This document shows, in pieces, positions 21,147 to 31,803 of a stretch of DNA of 64,000 nucleotides; positions within the stretch are counted from its first letter, which is position 1, and each line of letters opens with the position of its first letter. A program made the position numbers and the translations under genes. The DNA comes from Euryodendron excelsum (lineage: Eukaryota; Streptophyta; Magnoliopsida; Ericales; Pentaphylacaceae): assembly GCA_033060915.1 (NCBI GenBank), contig CM065378.1, positions 55,299,001-55,363,000 of the forward strand, written 5' to 3'. The notes below the pieces were generated by a model. It was not told the origin of the DNA and searched no databases. It was given only the letters and a program-made list of their open reading frames with translations.

Positions 21147-22221
21147 TACAAACGCTAGAAAAACTAGCCGTTATTTTTCAGGTGTCGACCCTTGGTTTCA
21201 TGTGTCGACACATCTGATCTGCATTTTTCAGTTGTTTTCTATTGTCTCCATGTGTCGACACTTGATCATTCTATCTTTAAACTTTTGGCTTCCGTCTTCA
21301 TGTGTCGACTCTTCATTTTTATGTGTCGATGCATTGCCTAGAAATCTTCATTCATTCTTCCAATGATCAAGTTCAGCTTCAACAATACTATAAGATCTTC
21401 AAGGAGTCTTCTCTTCGGGGTATGATGATAAATCAAAGTCTTCAATTCATCAAATTTGTCCTTTATTAAATTTGGATTGAATCTATCATTCGATAATCAT
21501 CTTTTCTTGGTTTCCAAACTGCCAGAACTTTATTCCATTAATGTTGAGCTCTTTTTCTTCATTGTCGAGCTCTCTCTTTCTACTGCTAATCACTTTTTCA
21601 TTCATGTAGAGCTTTATATTCAAGATGCCTCATTGTTGAGCTTCTTCTTTTTGCTGTACATCATTGTTTCTTGTTTAGGATCACTTCAATGAGTCTTTTA
21701 TAAGCTTGATGAAGTCTACTCTTGAACATCTTCATTTTCTTTTAATACATATCATCTTCATTGACTCTTCATATCCAGGATGAAATCTTCATTTGGATTG
21801 TTTGTAGAGATTTTGCAATTAAAATGAATCTGCTTCTCAACCATCTTCAATTAATTTTTGCACACTTGATGAAATCTTATTTTGAACACCTTCAATCTCT
21901 TCGAATTCAAATCAACTTTATTTAGTCTATGCATACTTGATGAAATCTTCTTTTGAGCACCTTCAATCTCTTCGAATGCAAATTGTTTGTCTGAAGATGG
22001 AATATGTGTCATTGTTCTGTTTGGTGCATTGCATGACTCTTTGTTCATTTGTTTGAACTTAGCTTGTTATCCATCCACTTTGACATGTATTAGATTTTAA
22101 GTCAGACTCTAAGTGTAGATTATAATCTTTATTAATCTGCATACTAAGTAAATGTGTTAGTAAAATAACACAAGACTTAGTTATCATCAAAATTATCATA
22201 TTGATCAACCTTGAGTTAACG
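21147..22221 (-). repeat. Copia 3' LTR, truncated
   Basis: Collinear with about 30316-31441 of the 5' LTR, so about 670 bases that correspond to 29644-30315 are missing at the transcript 3' end. It includes several TGTGTCGACACA-type palindromes (about 21180-21340). The truncation abuts Athila pol directly. Confidence 0.8.
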
Positions 22222-22235
22222 ATCCCCCCTTTTTG
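22222..22235 (-). other. Copia polypurine tract
   Basis: The minus strand reads AAAAAGGGGGGAT immediately before the 3' LTR start, the expected primer site for plus-strand cDNA. Confidence 0.75.
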
Positions 22236-22863
22236 ATGATGACAAAACTTTTGCAAATGAAATGGACAAGATCAGCTTTCATACTAGTAGAGAACTCCCC
22301 CTTTTATTTTATAATTATGCAATTGATGCTTAAGAGACAAAAGACTTTTCAAAAATAACTCTCAAGGAGTTTTTATCAGTCAATTTAAAAACAAATTGAG
22401 GGAAATAATTGAGAGAAATAATTCATGTTACTCCCTCTAAGAACATGCCCTATATTAATCAATTATCACTCATTTCATGTTATTTTATTTCAATGCCATA
22501 TGTAACCAAGTAATCAATGTCAATTCATCAAACATTCGTTGTTCATTTTACTTTAATTCTTCTCCAGTTATTGGTCAATTCTTCTCCCTTTTTTTGTCAA
22601 TTCATCAAAAAGAGAGAAAGAGAATGTATAACACAGACAGGTACAATAGCAAAAAATATTATAACAAAATAAATTATATAATCAGGAAAGTAAGTAAGCA
22701 ACCAAGTCATCAAGGCATCAAATTTGCAATAGAGCAAGACCATATTTCATTCATTCAAAAAGTATTACAAAATGTTTGATAAGTGATATCTACAAAATGT
22801 GTAACAGAACATGTAACAGGACCATGGAGTAAAGGCTTTGATGCTAGAGAATTTTGGAGGAGG
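22236..22863 (-). other. Copia 3' untranslated region
   Basis: AT-rich DNA between the env-like stop and the PPT. A 100-codon plus-strand open frame here (22477-22779) is antisense and without similarity to anything I recognise. I see nothing functional in it. Confidence 0.6.
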
Positions 22864-24314
22864 TTAAGGAGATGGGGATGGAGAGAGGGATAGTTGAACT
22901 TGATCAGAGGCAGTATTGGAAGGGCCAGAAGGGTATCGAGGCCTCAGAAAATATGGCCGTTTGCGCAAAGGTCTAGAGACTGGGACAAATGATGTGATTC
23001 GCTTGGCTGGACTAGCTCTCTTCCTTGGGACATTAGATAGGCTATCCCCAGACTCATCCGTCGTGTCCTTATGGTCAAAACTTTCCTCTTGTTCCCTTTC
23101 TTCTTGAGTTCTTGTTGGAGTCCCATATTAAGTTTCAGATTCCTTTTTAGCCTCATTTTTCTCTTCACCAACTTGTTCTTTTTTTGCTTCCTCTTCCTCA
23201 ACATTAATTTCTTAAACCTTTTTCAACTGAGTTACATTTTGCTTAAGGCTGTTTAACTGTTTCAGCCCATCATCAAGTTTCTGATTCATGCTTTGAAGCA
23301 TATCCATCATATTTTCCAGAAGTTCATCAACTTGAGTGGCTTCAAGAGAGTGGGCTAGGGGTTTTCGAGGTCTAGAAGCAGATGCTTTTCCATGAGGAGT
23401 GCTACAAAGGGCCACTTTCTTAGGCCTTGGAACCCATTGGCCATTGACTTTTTTGTAACCCATCCTGCCTAGGGTGTACTTATTGTATTCATCACTGTAG
23501 GGATTAGGTTTTCTGTAGTTCTAATCTAACAAGTTCACTTGAAAGTGCTTGAAAATTTTTGTGAGTAACATGCCATAGGGTAGATTTTTGGTAAAGGTAG
23601 TAAAGGCATGGGCCATGTTTGCAAGAATGTAGTATGGGACATCAATCTTGGTGTTTGTAAGGAATGCCCATAGGAAAAACAAGTCCTTCTCACTCACATG
23701 CTCAAAACTACCAATTTTGAGTAGAAAAATTTTGGCAATAATATGGTGTACCAACCTTAGTTCAACTGGAAGGTCATTGGTTACAAGTTGGGTGGATTTA
23801 GGCATGTATTGACCATAAAGAACATATAGTTGTCTCTTTGTGCTTACACCCTCAAAGTAGGTCCCTCTACCATACCCAGTTCCCATAATCTCAAAAAAAG
23901 TGAACTCATTTAGAGTGATCTTCACTCCCTTCACATAGCTAGTCGATTCTATCTTTCCAACCTTTTTCAAGAGATTTGAATAGAAATGCATAACCAATTT
24001 AGGGTATACATTCTCTCGAACCAAATGTATGGTTTCCATCCCAAACTAGTAACGGTCTGAGGGAAGTCGAAGTTCTCATTTTCAAAATACTCATAGTTAA
24101 TCCATCGTCCATTCAAAATTTTACTGAGACTGAAAATATTCGAATACCTTTCTTTAGCCATTGCATCTCTGAAGTGTGTGAGATCCCAATTAGGTTGGTT
24201 TGAAGAAGTCCTTTCAACTGATTCTCTGATCGGTGGTTCAACCCTTTTTTGTTTCTGACTTCGTGTAGAAGAGTCTTTAGGGTTTTCTTGCCTTTGATCG
24301 ACCTTGGGAGCCAT
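22864..24314 (-). pseudogene. env-like (post-pol) frame of the Copia element
   Basis: It begins MAPKVDQRQENPKDSS with a basic N-terminus, then a folded part (GRWINYEYFENENF, then LKKVGKIESTSYVKGVKITLNEFTFFEI split over frames) resembling the plant 'putative transposon protein' domain found after pol in SIRE-type elements. A coiled-coil-like segment follows (heptads in LLENMMDMLQSMNQKLDDGL, 23375-23230), then an acidic and a Pro/Ser/Arg-rich tail. About 480 codons. Interrupted by one frameshift (23970-24035) and stops near 23521, 23209 and 23120. I see no convincing membrane segment, so an envelope role is not supported by the sequence; the name reflects position only. Confidence 0.65.
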
Positions 24315-24465
24315 GTCGATAGTCTGATGTTTCGAGAGATGGAGGAGAGGGTTATGCGAAGATGGAATGAGATCGATGAGGGTTTACAAAGAGAATGGAG
24401 TGAAGATTGGTGATGGTTCGAAGGTGATGGTTGAGTTTGGTGCGAATAGAGGAGCGGGAGAGAAA

Positions 24466-24496
24466 AAGAGTGAGAGTGAGAGTGAGAGAGAGAGGG
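24466..24496. repeat. GA-rich microsatellite
   Basis: Imperfect GAGAGT/GAGA units in the Copia interval upstream of the env-like start. Confidence 0.85.
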
Positions 24497-24544
24497 AAAT
24501 TTTGAATGTTTGTAAAGTGGGCTTTATTAAAGTATATAGGCTCG

Positions 24545-24655
24545 ATTCATGTGTCGACACATGAACTTGATGTGTCGACACATGCGTATCAACAAAATAA
24601 TTTAAGTCCACGGTCGTGATGTGTCGACACATAGAAATGGTGTGTCGATACATGC
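24545..24655. repeat. TGTGTCGACACA palindrome cluster before the env-like frame
   Basis: Perfect 12-bp palindromes lie at 24550-24561, 24571-24582 and 24620-24631, with a one-base variant at 24641-24652. The same palindrome recurs in both Copia LTRs. Position: between RNase H (ends about 24894) and the env-like start (24314). Confidence 0.85.
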
Positions 24656-24893
24656 AACCAGATTGGGGCATGTGAAGTATAAAGAATTCAGGAGATGTCT
24701 TTTCAATTTGGAAGAGGAAATTTGCTTTAATATGATCACACAATGAATTATGAATTCAAGAAATGCAATTCATATAAATGATAATCACATCTAAAACATA
24801 CAAAACATAAATTTCATTGAAATTTCAACAAGTATTAAGACCTAAGATCACTCATCCCCAATTCTCTTCTTATTATGCAAAAATGATTTTCAC

Positions 24894-25604
24894 TCAATGG
24901 TTTAATAAAATATCAGCTAATTGCATATTTGTGCATACAAAGTCAAGTTCAATATCACCCTTTTGCACATGATCTCTTATAAAGTGATATCTAATTTCAA
25001 TATGCTTTGTGCGAGAGTGTTGAATAGGATTTTTAGTCAAGTTTATAACACTCCTATTATCACACTTAATAGGAATATGATCAAATAAGATTTCAAAATC
25101 TTCTAGCTGTTGTTTTATCCATAACACTTGAGCACAACAACTACCAGCTGCTACATATTCAGCCTCAGCTGTGGATAGAGCAACTGAATTTTGTTTCTTG
25201 CTATACCAAGATACAATTATGTTGCCTAGTAGTTGGCTAGAGCCACTTATGCTCTTCCTATCAACTCTACTCCCCGCATAATCAGTGTTAGTGTAAGCAT
25301 TCAAATTAAAACAAGTACCCTTTGGATACCATAATCCAAGGTTAGGTGTGTACTTAAGATAACAAAATATTATTTTCACAACAATCACATGAGATTCTTT
25401 AAGATTTGATTGAAAACGAGCACATAAGCAAATATTAAACATTATATCTGGTCTACTAGCAGTTAGATATAATAAAAAGCCTATCATGCTTCTGTAAAGT
25501 TTAGTATCTACAGATTTACCTTTCTCATTACTATCTAATTTTATTGTAGTACTCATTGGAGTACTTATAGGCTTTGCATCTTCCATGCCAAACTTTTTGA
25601 TCAA
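24894..25604 (-). pseudogene. Copia RNase H
   Basis: Open for 236 codons. The N-terminal part is the RT-RNase H connector (KFGMEDAKPISTPMSTTIKL, YRSMIGFLLYLTASRPDIMF); the RNase H follows with YTNTDYAGSRVDRKSISGS, SKKQNSVALSTAEAEYVAA, KCDNRSVINLTKNPIQHSRT and KHIEIRYHFIRD. It degrades the RNA strand during cDNA synthesis. Catalytic Asp and Glu positions seem kept. It ends ADILLNH, slightly short of the usual ADIFTK end. Confidence 0.92.
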
Positions 25605-25612
25605 GTCCTTGA

Positions 25613-26311
25613 TTATTTGGCTTGGTTGATGAAGATATCTTTCTTGGATTGTTTGATTTGAAGTCCAAGGAAGTAGTTGAGCTCGCTCATCATACTCATC
25701 TCAAATTCTCCCTGCATACACTTAGCAAAATCTTTGCAAAGCGACTTATTAGTAGCATAGAATATAATATCATTCACATATATTTGCACTAAAAGCATGT
25801 CATTGTTTTTTATTTTGATAAAAAGAATGGTATTTATTTTTCCTCTTAAGAAACTGTTTTCAATCAAAAACTTACTTAATCTTTCATACCAAGCTCTTGG
25901 GGCTTGCTTCAAACCATATAAAGCTTTTGTTAGTTTGAAAACATGGTTAGGGAATTTCAGATCTTCAAAACCAAGGGGTTATTCAACAAAAACTTCTTCA
26001 GTGATAAAACCATTTAGAACAACACTTTTAACATCTATTTGATATAGTTTAAAATCTTTAAAATAAGCAAATGCAAGTAACAATCTAATGGCTTCTAATC
26101 TAGCTACCGGAGAATATGTTTCATCAAAATCAATGCCTTCTTCTTGGCTATAACCTTGAGCAACAAGTTTTGTCTTGTTCCACACAACAACTCCGAACTC
26201 ATCCATTTTATTTCTAAAGACCCATTTGGTTCCAATGACTAGATGATCATTAGGTCTAGGAACAAGATGCCATACCTCATTCCTTTCAAATTGGTTCAAT
26301 TCTTCTTACAT
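25613..26311 (-). pseudogene. Copia reverse transcriptase
   Basis: It reads FERNEVWHLVPRP, IGTKWVFRNKMDE, GIDFDETYSPVARLEAIRLL, then after a stop near 25980 LYGLKQAPRAWYERLSKFL, and the catalytic box where YVDD has become YVND (LVQIYVNDIIF), then GEFEMSMMSELNYFLGLQI. Stops lie just upstream of FERNEVW (TAA in place of Gln/Glu), at 25980 and before KKFGMED. The altered catalytic Asp alone should abolish polymerisation. Confidence 0.92.
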
Positions 26312-26681
26312 TGCATTAATCCAAAACTCATCATTTTCAGCATCATCAAAATATTTAGGTTCTATTTGTGATAAAAATGCAAGATGATTGCATATATTTT
26401 ATTTTTATTTTTATAGAGGATCGAGTTCTTATTCGTTGTGAAGGATCACCTAGGATTTGTACCGTAGGATGATGATGCACAAACTTCCATTCCTTAGGTA
26501 GACCTTTATTAATTTCTTGTTGGCTTGTAGGAACTTCTTGTACTTCTCTCTCTTTTTGAGGTTCTTCATTTGAGCTTGGTTGAATGTCCAGCTTTTCCAT
26601 ATCTGGCTCTACCTCATCTACATCATCACTTACAACATTCTTTGAAGAAGAGTTATATTTATCAAAAGTGATATGGATTGA
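26312..26681 (-). pseudogene. Copia integrase-RT connector
   Basis: A low-conservation linker rich in Glu, Pro and Gln (NEEPQKEREVQEVPTSQQE), ending in PSQRIRTRSS, typical of the stretch between integrase and RT in Copia polyproteins. Frameshifts separate it from both. Confidence 0.6.
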
Positions 26682-27230
26682 TTATTCAACCACTAGAGTC
26701 CTCTTATTATAGACTTTATAAGCCTTGCTATGTGTTGAATATCCAAGAAATAAACCTTCGTCAGATTTTACTTCAAAGTTGCCGAGATTGTCTTTATTGT
26801 TATTCAATACAAAGCATTTGCATCCAAAGGGTCTAAAGTATGAGACATTCGGTTTCTTATCTTTCCAAAGTTCGTAAGGAGTTTTGTTCAAAAATTTTCT
26901 AAATAAAATTCAATTCAAAACGTAACAAGCTGTGTTAACAGTTTCAACCCAAAAATATTTTGGTAAACCATTTTCACAAAGCATGGTTCTACCCGTTTCT
27001 TCTAAAACTTTGTTTCTCCTCTCAACAACTCCATTTTGTTGAGGTGTTCTAAAGGCTGAAAAGTTGTGATCAAAACTATTTTCATCACAAAACATTTCAA
27101 AGGGTTTGCAATCGAATTTCCCTCCATGATCAGTCCTAATAGAAGTGATTGAAAAACCTTTTGCATTTTGAACCTTTCTACAAAATTTTATAAAGAAAAC
27201 AATTGTCACATCCTTGTAAGCTAGGAAGAA
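26682..27230 (-). pseudogene. Copia integrase core and C-terminal part
   Basis: Core residues: SIRTDHGGKFDCKPF contains the second catalytic Asp and QQNGVVERRNKVLEE the catalytic Glu, followed by ENGLPKYFWVETVNTACYVLN. The next open part begins KTPYELWKDKKPNVSYFRPFGCKCFVLN and ends GLFLGYSTHSKAYKVYN. Stops or frameshifts lie near 26895 and 27210; the N-terminal portion (27230-27700) is degraded but QTRISFTSVNM-like and zinc-region remnants are visible. Confidence 0.88.
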
Positions 27231-27700
27231 TGTCCATGTAAATTTAGAATAGTCATCATCGATAACAAGTGCATATTGTTTCCCACCAAGACTTAATGTC
27301 CTAGTTGGTCAAAATAAGTATATATGCAATAGTTGTAGTGGCCTAGAGGTAGTGAGCATATTTACAGATGTGAAAGAGATTCGAGTTTGCTTACCTAATT
27401 GACAAGCATCACAAACTCTATCTTTGTCAAATTTTATCTTTGGAAGTCCTTTGACCAAATCATTTTTAGAAACCTTTGAAAGTATGCTAATACTAATGTG
27501 ACCAAGTCTTCTATGCTACAACCAACTTTCATCACTATTCATAGTAGCAAGGCATTCAACTTTGCAAGAAGATAAATCATTAAGATCGAAAATACAAATA
27601 TTGCCTTATCTATGCCTAGTGGGATTGTCTTGTTACCATTAATGTCAATTACATCACACTTGGAGGATTCAAATACAACCTTGCATTCTTTATCACAAAG
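27231..27700 (-). pseudogene. Copia pre-integrase and zinc region, degraded
   Basis: Multiple stops in every minus frame. Short matches to the pre-integrase segment (LGHISISILSK-like, then FDKDRVCDACQLGK) put it between protease and integrase core. It completes the usual gene order but has no intact frame. Confidence 0.55.
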
Positions 27701-27925
27701 TTAACTAATGCTTAAAAAATTGTGTTTGAGTCCTTTAACAAGCAATACATTTTCAATAGAGGTAGAAGAATTCTTACCAACACTACCTATACCGATGATC
27801 TTCCCTTTGCTATTGTTACCAAATGTGATCAGACCTCCATCTTTTGATAAGAGAGATGTGAATTGTGCTTCATCTCCCATCATATGCCTTAAGCATCCAT
27901 TATCCAAGTACCAATGGTCTTTTCT
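27701..27925 (-). pseudogene. Copia aspartic protease
   Basis: Reads WYLDNGCLRHMMGDEAQFTS, then GGLITFGNNSKGKIIGIGSV and IENVLLVKGLKHNFLSIS. The context fits the plant Copia protease, where the active site is normally D-S-G; here it is D-N-G, which should disable it. Followed by a stop. Confidence 0.88.
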
Positions 27926-28056
27926 TGGATTTTGCTTGTAGGTATAACTACAAAAGGAATTTGTTTGACCTTAGGTACCCAAACCATCTTGGGTCCTTGG
28001 AGGTTAGTCTTCAATGGTCTTCTAGGGACCCATGCATTGCTAGAAACAATAGACTT

Positions 28057-29610
28057 TTATAAAGCATAGCATCTACTAGTAATATGTCCTAGTTTATGAC
28101 AATAAAAACATGAGATTTGTGGTTTTCTAGCTGAAGCACTAAATCTACCTTTCGAAAATCTTTTTCTTTTAAAAGGATCAAAGCCAAGACCAGCTTTGTC
28201 TAGTGAGCATTTTTGTTTTCCTAAGATTGCATCCAATTTTTCTTTTCCATTGACACATCTAAAAAGATTAGTTTCCAAACTTTTAACCTTATCAAGCAAA
28301 ATTTGGTTTTCTTTTGAAGAATCTTTTGAAAAAGATTTTCTCTTAATCTTATCATTCAAAGTACAAACTTCATTTTTCAAAACTTTATTTTCTTTATGTA
28401 AATCCTCATTTTCCTTAGTAAGAGGAGAGACCATCTTTTTAAAAAGTCCATTTTTTATTCCCATTTTTCTGAATTCACAAAGTAGATCATCAAATGTATC
28501 TTGTAATTCATTAAAAGTAAATTGGGAGGAGTTCGATACCTCATTGTCTTCCTCATGTGCCATAAGATAGATGTTAGCCACCTCATGAGGTTCGGCTTCT
28601 TCCTCGAAGCTTGATTCTTCATCATCACTCCAAGTCATAACTGTCATTGCCTTCTTCCCTTGATATTTCTTTGCTTTCTTCTTCAGCAGAGGGCATTCGG
28701 CTTTTATATGGCCAGGCTTCTTGCATTCATAGCATATGATAGTGGATTCTTTACTAGAATCTCCTTTGGCTTCATACTTTTTTCCACCTTTCCATTTCTT
28801 CTTCATGAATCTTCTGAATTTTTGAGTGATGAGAGCAATTTCATCCTCACCTCCTCACTTGCTGATTCATCATCTTAACTGGTGGACTTGAATGCAATTG
28901 CCATTTTCTTCTTTTCTTCATCCTCTTGGGCATGTTGCTTTTGAATAAGCTCATGAGTCATTAGAGAGTCCAAGAGTTCTTCAAGAAGTAATGTGTTGAG
29001 GTCCTTTGCTTTTTAAATTGCCATGACTTTAGCTTCCCAAGCTTTTGGCAATGACCTTAGAATCTTTCTCACCTGCTCATTGTTAGGATACACTTTTTCA
29101 AGAGATTTCAAGCCATTAATAATATCAGTGAATCTTGTAAACATTTCAGTGATAGACTCATCAGGTTTTATCTTAAACAATTCGTAACTATGTACCAAAA
29201 TATTGATTTTAGATTCTTTAACTTAATTGGTACCTTCATGTGTTACCTCTAGTCTATCCCATATTTCTTTAGCTGATTCACAAGTGGAAATGTGATTGAA
29301 TTCATTAGGATCAAGTGCAGAATATAGAATATTCATAGCTTTGGCATTAGATTGTAGCATTTTCAGATCCTCATCCCATTCAGATTCCGGTTTAGGGACA
29401 TCTGTTCTTTCTATTCTTGTTGTAGCATTTTTGGGACCATTTACTATAAATCTACATAATTCATAATCTACTGATTGAATATAAATTCTCATTCTATTAT
29501 TTTAATTGTTGTAATTGGTGCCATTGAACATAGGTGGTCTGTTTGTGGATTGATCCTCACCTAGAGAGCTTCCAAAATTGGTTGCTATAGATCTATTCCT
29601 AGGATGTTAA
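28057..29610 (-). pseudogene. Copia gag with two zinc knuckles
   Basis: N-terminal capsid part: PPMFNGTNYNN, a TAA, RMRIYIQSVDYELCRFI, ALDPNEFNHISTCESAKEIW, then YELFKIKPDESITEMFTRFTD, LRSLPKAWEAKVMAI. After frameshifts the nucleocapsid (28806-28057) is open for 249 codons with CYECKKPGHIKAEC and CFYCHKLGHITSRC, both C-x2-C-x4-H-x4-C, separated by an acidic and a coiled-coil-like stretch. Two distant knuckles are a SIRE-lineage trait. Gag packages the RNA. Confidence 0.9.
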
Positions 29611-29629
29611 GCCTAAAATAGGAAAACAA

Positions 29630-29641
29630 GCTCTAATACCA
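29630..29641 (-). other. Copia primer-binding site
   Basis: The minus strand reads TGGTATTAGAGC, one base from TGGTATCAGAGC, the site complementary to plant initiator tRNA-Met. It lies two bases inside the 5' LTR. Confidence 0.85.
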
Positions 29642-29643
29642 AT

Positions 29644-31441
29644 TGTTGGTCCAAATGGCAACCCAAGAGGGGGGGGGGGGGGGGGGGAGGGGTGAATTGG
29701 GTTTTTTAAAAATTAATAGAAATTAAGATTAATTAAAATTAATCTAATCAATAGAACAATGATCAAGATATATATAATGCAATGCAATCAAAAGAGAAAT
29801 GAAAACAAAGCAATAGAAGGCAAACCAAGAATTACTGAGGTTCAACCACAATTTGTGGTCTACGTCCTCACCCCAAGATCTCTTTGAAGTCTTCCTCCAC
29901 TATGCAATCTCCAATTATAAAATGGATGCTGATTTACCAAGTGCTCAGCTCACTTTTACCCAAGAACTTCTTCCTAAGTTCTTCCAGCTACCAAGTGGTT
30001 TTGTCCAAAATTCACTCCAACTTACAAGAGTTTTTCTTCTACAAGAGAACTCTCAAACTCTCACTTACAGGTGTATGAAATTGTGCAAATGAAATACAAA
30101 CTCTCTATCAAGAGTGGATAGAAAAATAAAAGCTCACTTAATGCCAAAATAAAGACAAATGGAATGTTCAGATTTTCTCAGCTTGATCTGTTAATGGTTT
30201 TTGTTTTTCTTGTCTCTCTAGTCTATAAATGCAGTTGGAAGCTTGTATACAAACCCCTGTATTGATTTCGTCTATTGGAGGTTGTTGGGACTCATTAAAT
30301 GCAAGTCCAGTCTGTTACAACGTTAAAAAAATTAGCCGTTATTTTTCAGGTGTCGACACATCTGGTTTGCATTTTCTAGATGTTGTCCACTGTCTTCATG
30401 TGTCGACACATCAACTCCATGTGTTGACATTTGATCATTCTATCTTCAAACTTTTGGCTTCTGTCTTCATGTGTCGACTCTTCATTTTCATATGTCGACA
30501 CATTGCCCAGAAATCTTCATTCATTCTTCAAATGATCAAGTTCAGCTTGAGCAATACTATACTATCTTTAATGAGTCTTTTCTTTGGGGTATGATGATAG
30601 ACTAAAGTCTTCAATTCATCAAAGTTATCCTCTATTCAATTTGGATTGAATCTATCATTCGATAATAATCTTTTCTTAGTTTCCAAACTGCCAGAACTTC
30701 ATTCCATTAATGCCGAGCTCTTCTTCTTTATTGTCGAGCTCTTTCTTTCATTGTTGAGCTCTTCTTCTTCATTACTAAACTCTCTCTTTCTATTGCTAAT
30801 CACTTTTTCATTCATATAGAGCTTCATATTCAAGATGACTCATTGCCGAAATTCTTCTTTTTGCTGTACATCCTTGTTTCTTCTTTAGGATTACTTCAAT
30901 AAGTGCAGTCTACTCTTGAGCATCTTCATTTTCTTTGAATACATATCATCTTCATTAACTCTTTATATCTAGGATGAAATCTTTATTTGGATTATTTGTA
31001 GAGATTTTGCAATTAAAACGAATTTGCTTCTCAAACATCTTCAATCTCTTCAAGATCAAGTCATCTTCAATTGATCTTTGTACACTTGATGAAGTCTTAT
31101 TTTAAACACCTTCAATCTCTTCAAATTCAAGTCAATTTTATTGAGTCTATGCATACTTGATGAAATCTTCTTTTGAACACCTTCAATCACTTCGAACGCA
31201 AATTGTTTGTTTGAAGATGGAATAGGTGTCATTGTTCTATTTGGTGCATTGCATGACTCTTGGTGCATTTGTTTGAACTTAGCTTGTTGTGCATCCACTT
31301 TGACATGTATTAGACTTTAAGTCAGACTCTAAGTCTAGATTATAATCTTTATTAATCTGCACACTAAGTAAATATATTAGTAAAATAACACAAGATTTAG
31401 TTATCATCAAAATCATCATAGGGTTCAACATTGAGTCTACA
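29644..31441 (-). repeat. Copia 5' LTR
   Basis: Ends next to the PBS with ...ACCAACA; starts TGTAGACTCAATG by comparison with the 3' LTR (C/TGTTAACTCAAGG next to its PPT). The alternative start at 31430 (TGTTGAACCC) cannot be excluded. Contains a G19 run (29669-29687) near the transcript 3' end and TGTGTCGACACA-type palindromes (about 30350-30500). Confidence 0.8.
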
Positions 31442-31803
31442 AGACCCTCTCATTGGTCCTTATTGGACAAGAGGCAATTTTTTTTGGTTAGTAAAGCAAT
31501 TCTTTCAGGGTGAGCCTTACTTGTTTAAATATTGCTCGGATCAAGTTGTGAGGCGATATGTGCCAGATGATGAATTTCAAAGTGTAATGGGATTTTGTCA
31601 TTCTCATGCTTGTGGAGGCCATTTCTCATCTAAAAAAACCGTGGCCAAGATTTTACAAAGTGGACTTTACTAGCCTACCATGTCTAAGGAAGTTCATTCT
31701 TTTTGTGTGGTTTGTGATAGATGCTAAAGGTTAGGAAGCCTTACTAGGAAACATATGATGCCCCTTAATCCCATTCTTATTTTAGAAGTTTTTGACTATT
31801 GGG
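31442..31803 (+). pseudogene. Athila integrase, zinc-binding N-terminal part
   Basis: Continues Athila pol after the Copia element: GEPYLFKYCSDQVVRRYVPDDEF, then the H-H-C-C zinc region CHSHACGGHFSSKKTVAKIL and CVVCDRC. A TAG lies at 31672 and another stop near 31723. The frame ends at FDYW(G), where LTR-4 inserted, and continues GIDYMGPFP at 36478. Confidence 0.9.

Larger units (their letters stand above)
21147..31441 (-). mobile_element. SIRE/Maximus-type Ty1/Copia element in Athila pol
   Basis: On the minus strand: 5' LTR (31441-29644), a PBS for initiator tRNA-Met, gag with two zinc knuckles, protease, integrase, RT, RNase H, a downstream env-like frame, a PPT and a 3' LTR lacking its last part. 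Gene order protease-integrase-RT-RNase H is that of Copia. The extra frame after RNase H and two knuckles point to SIRE/Maximus. The left edge is placed by comparison of the LTRs (21143-21152). Because that LTR is truncated I cannot confirm a target duplication. Confidence 0.88.
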
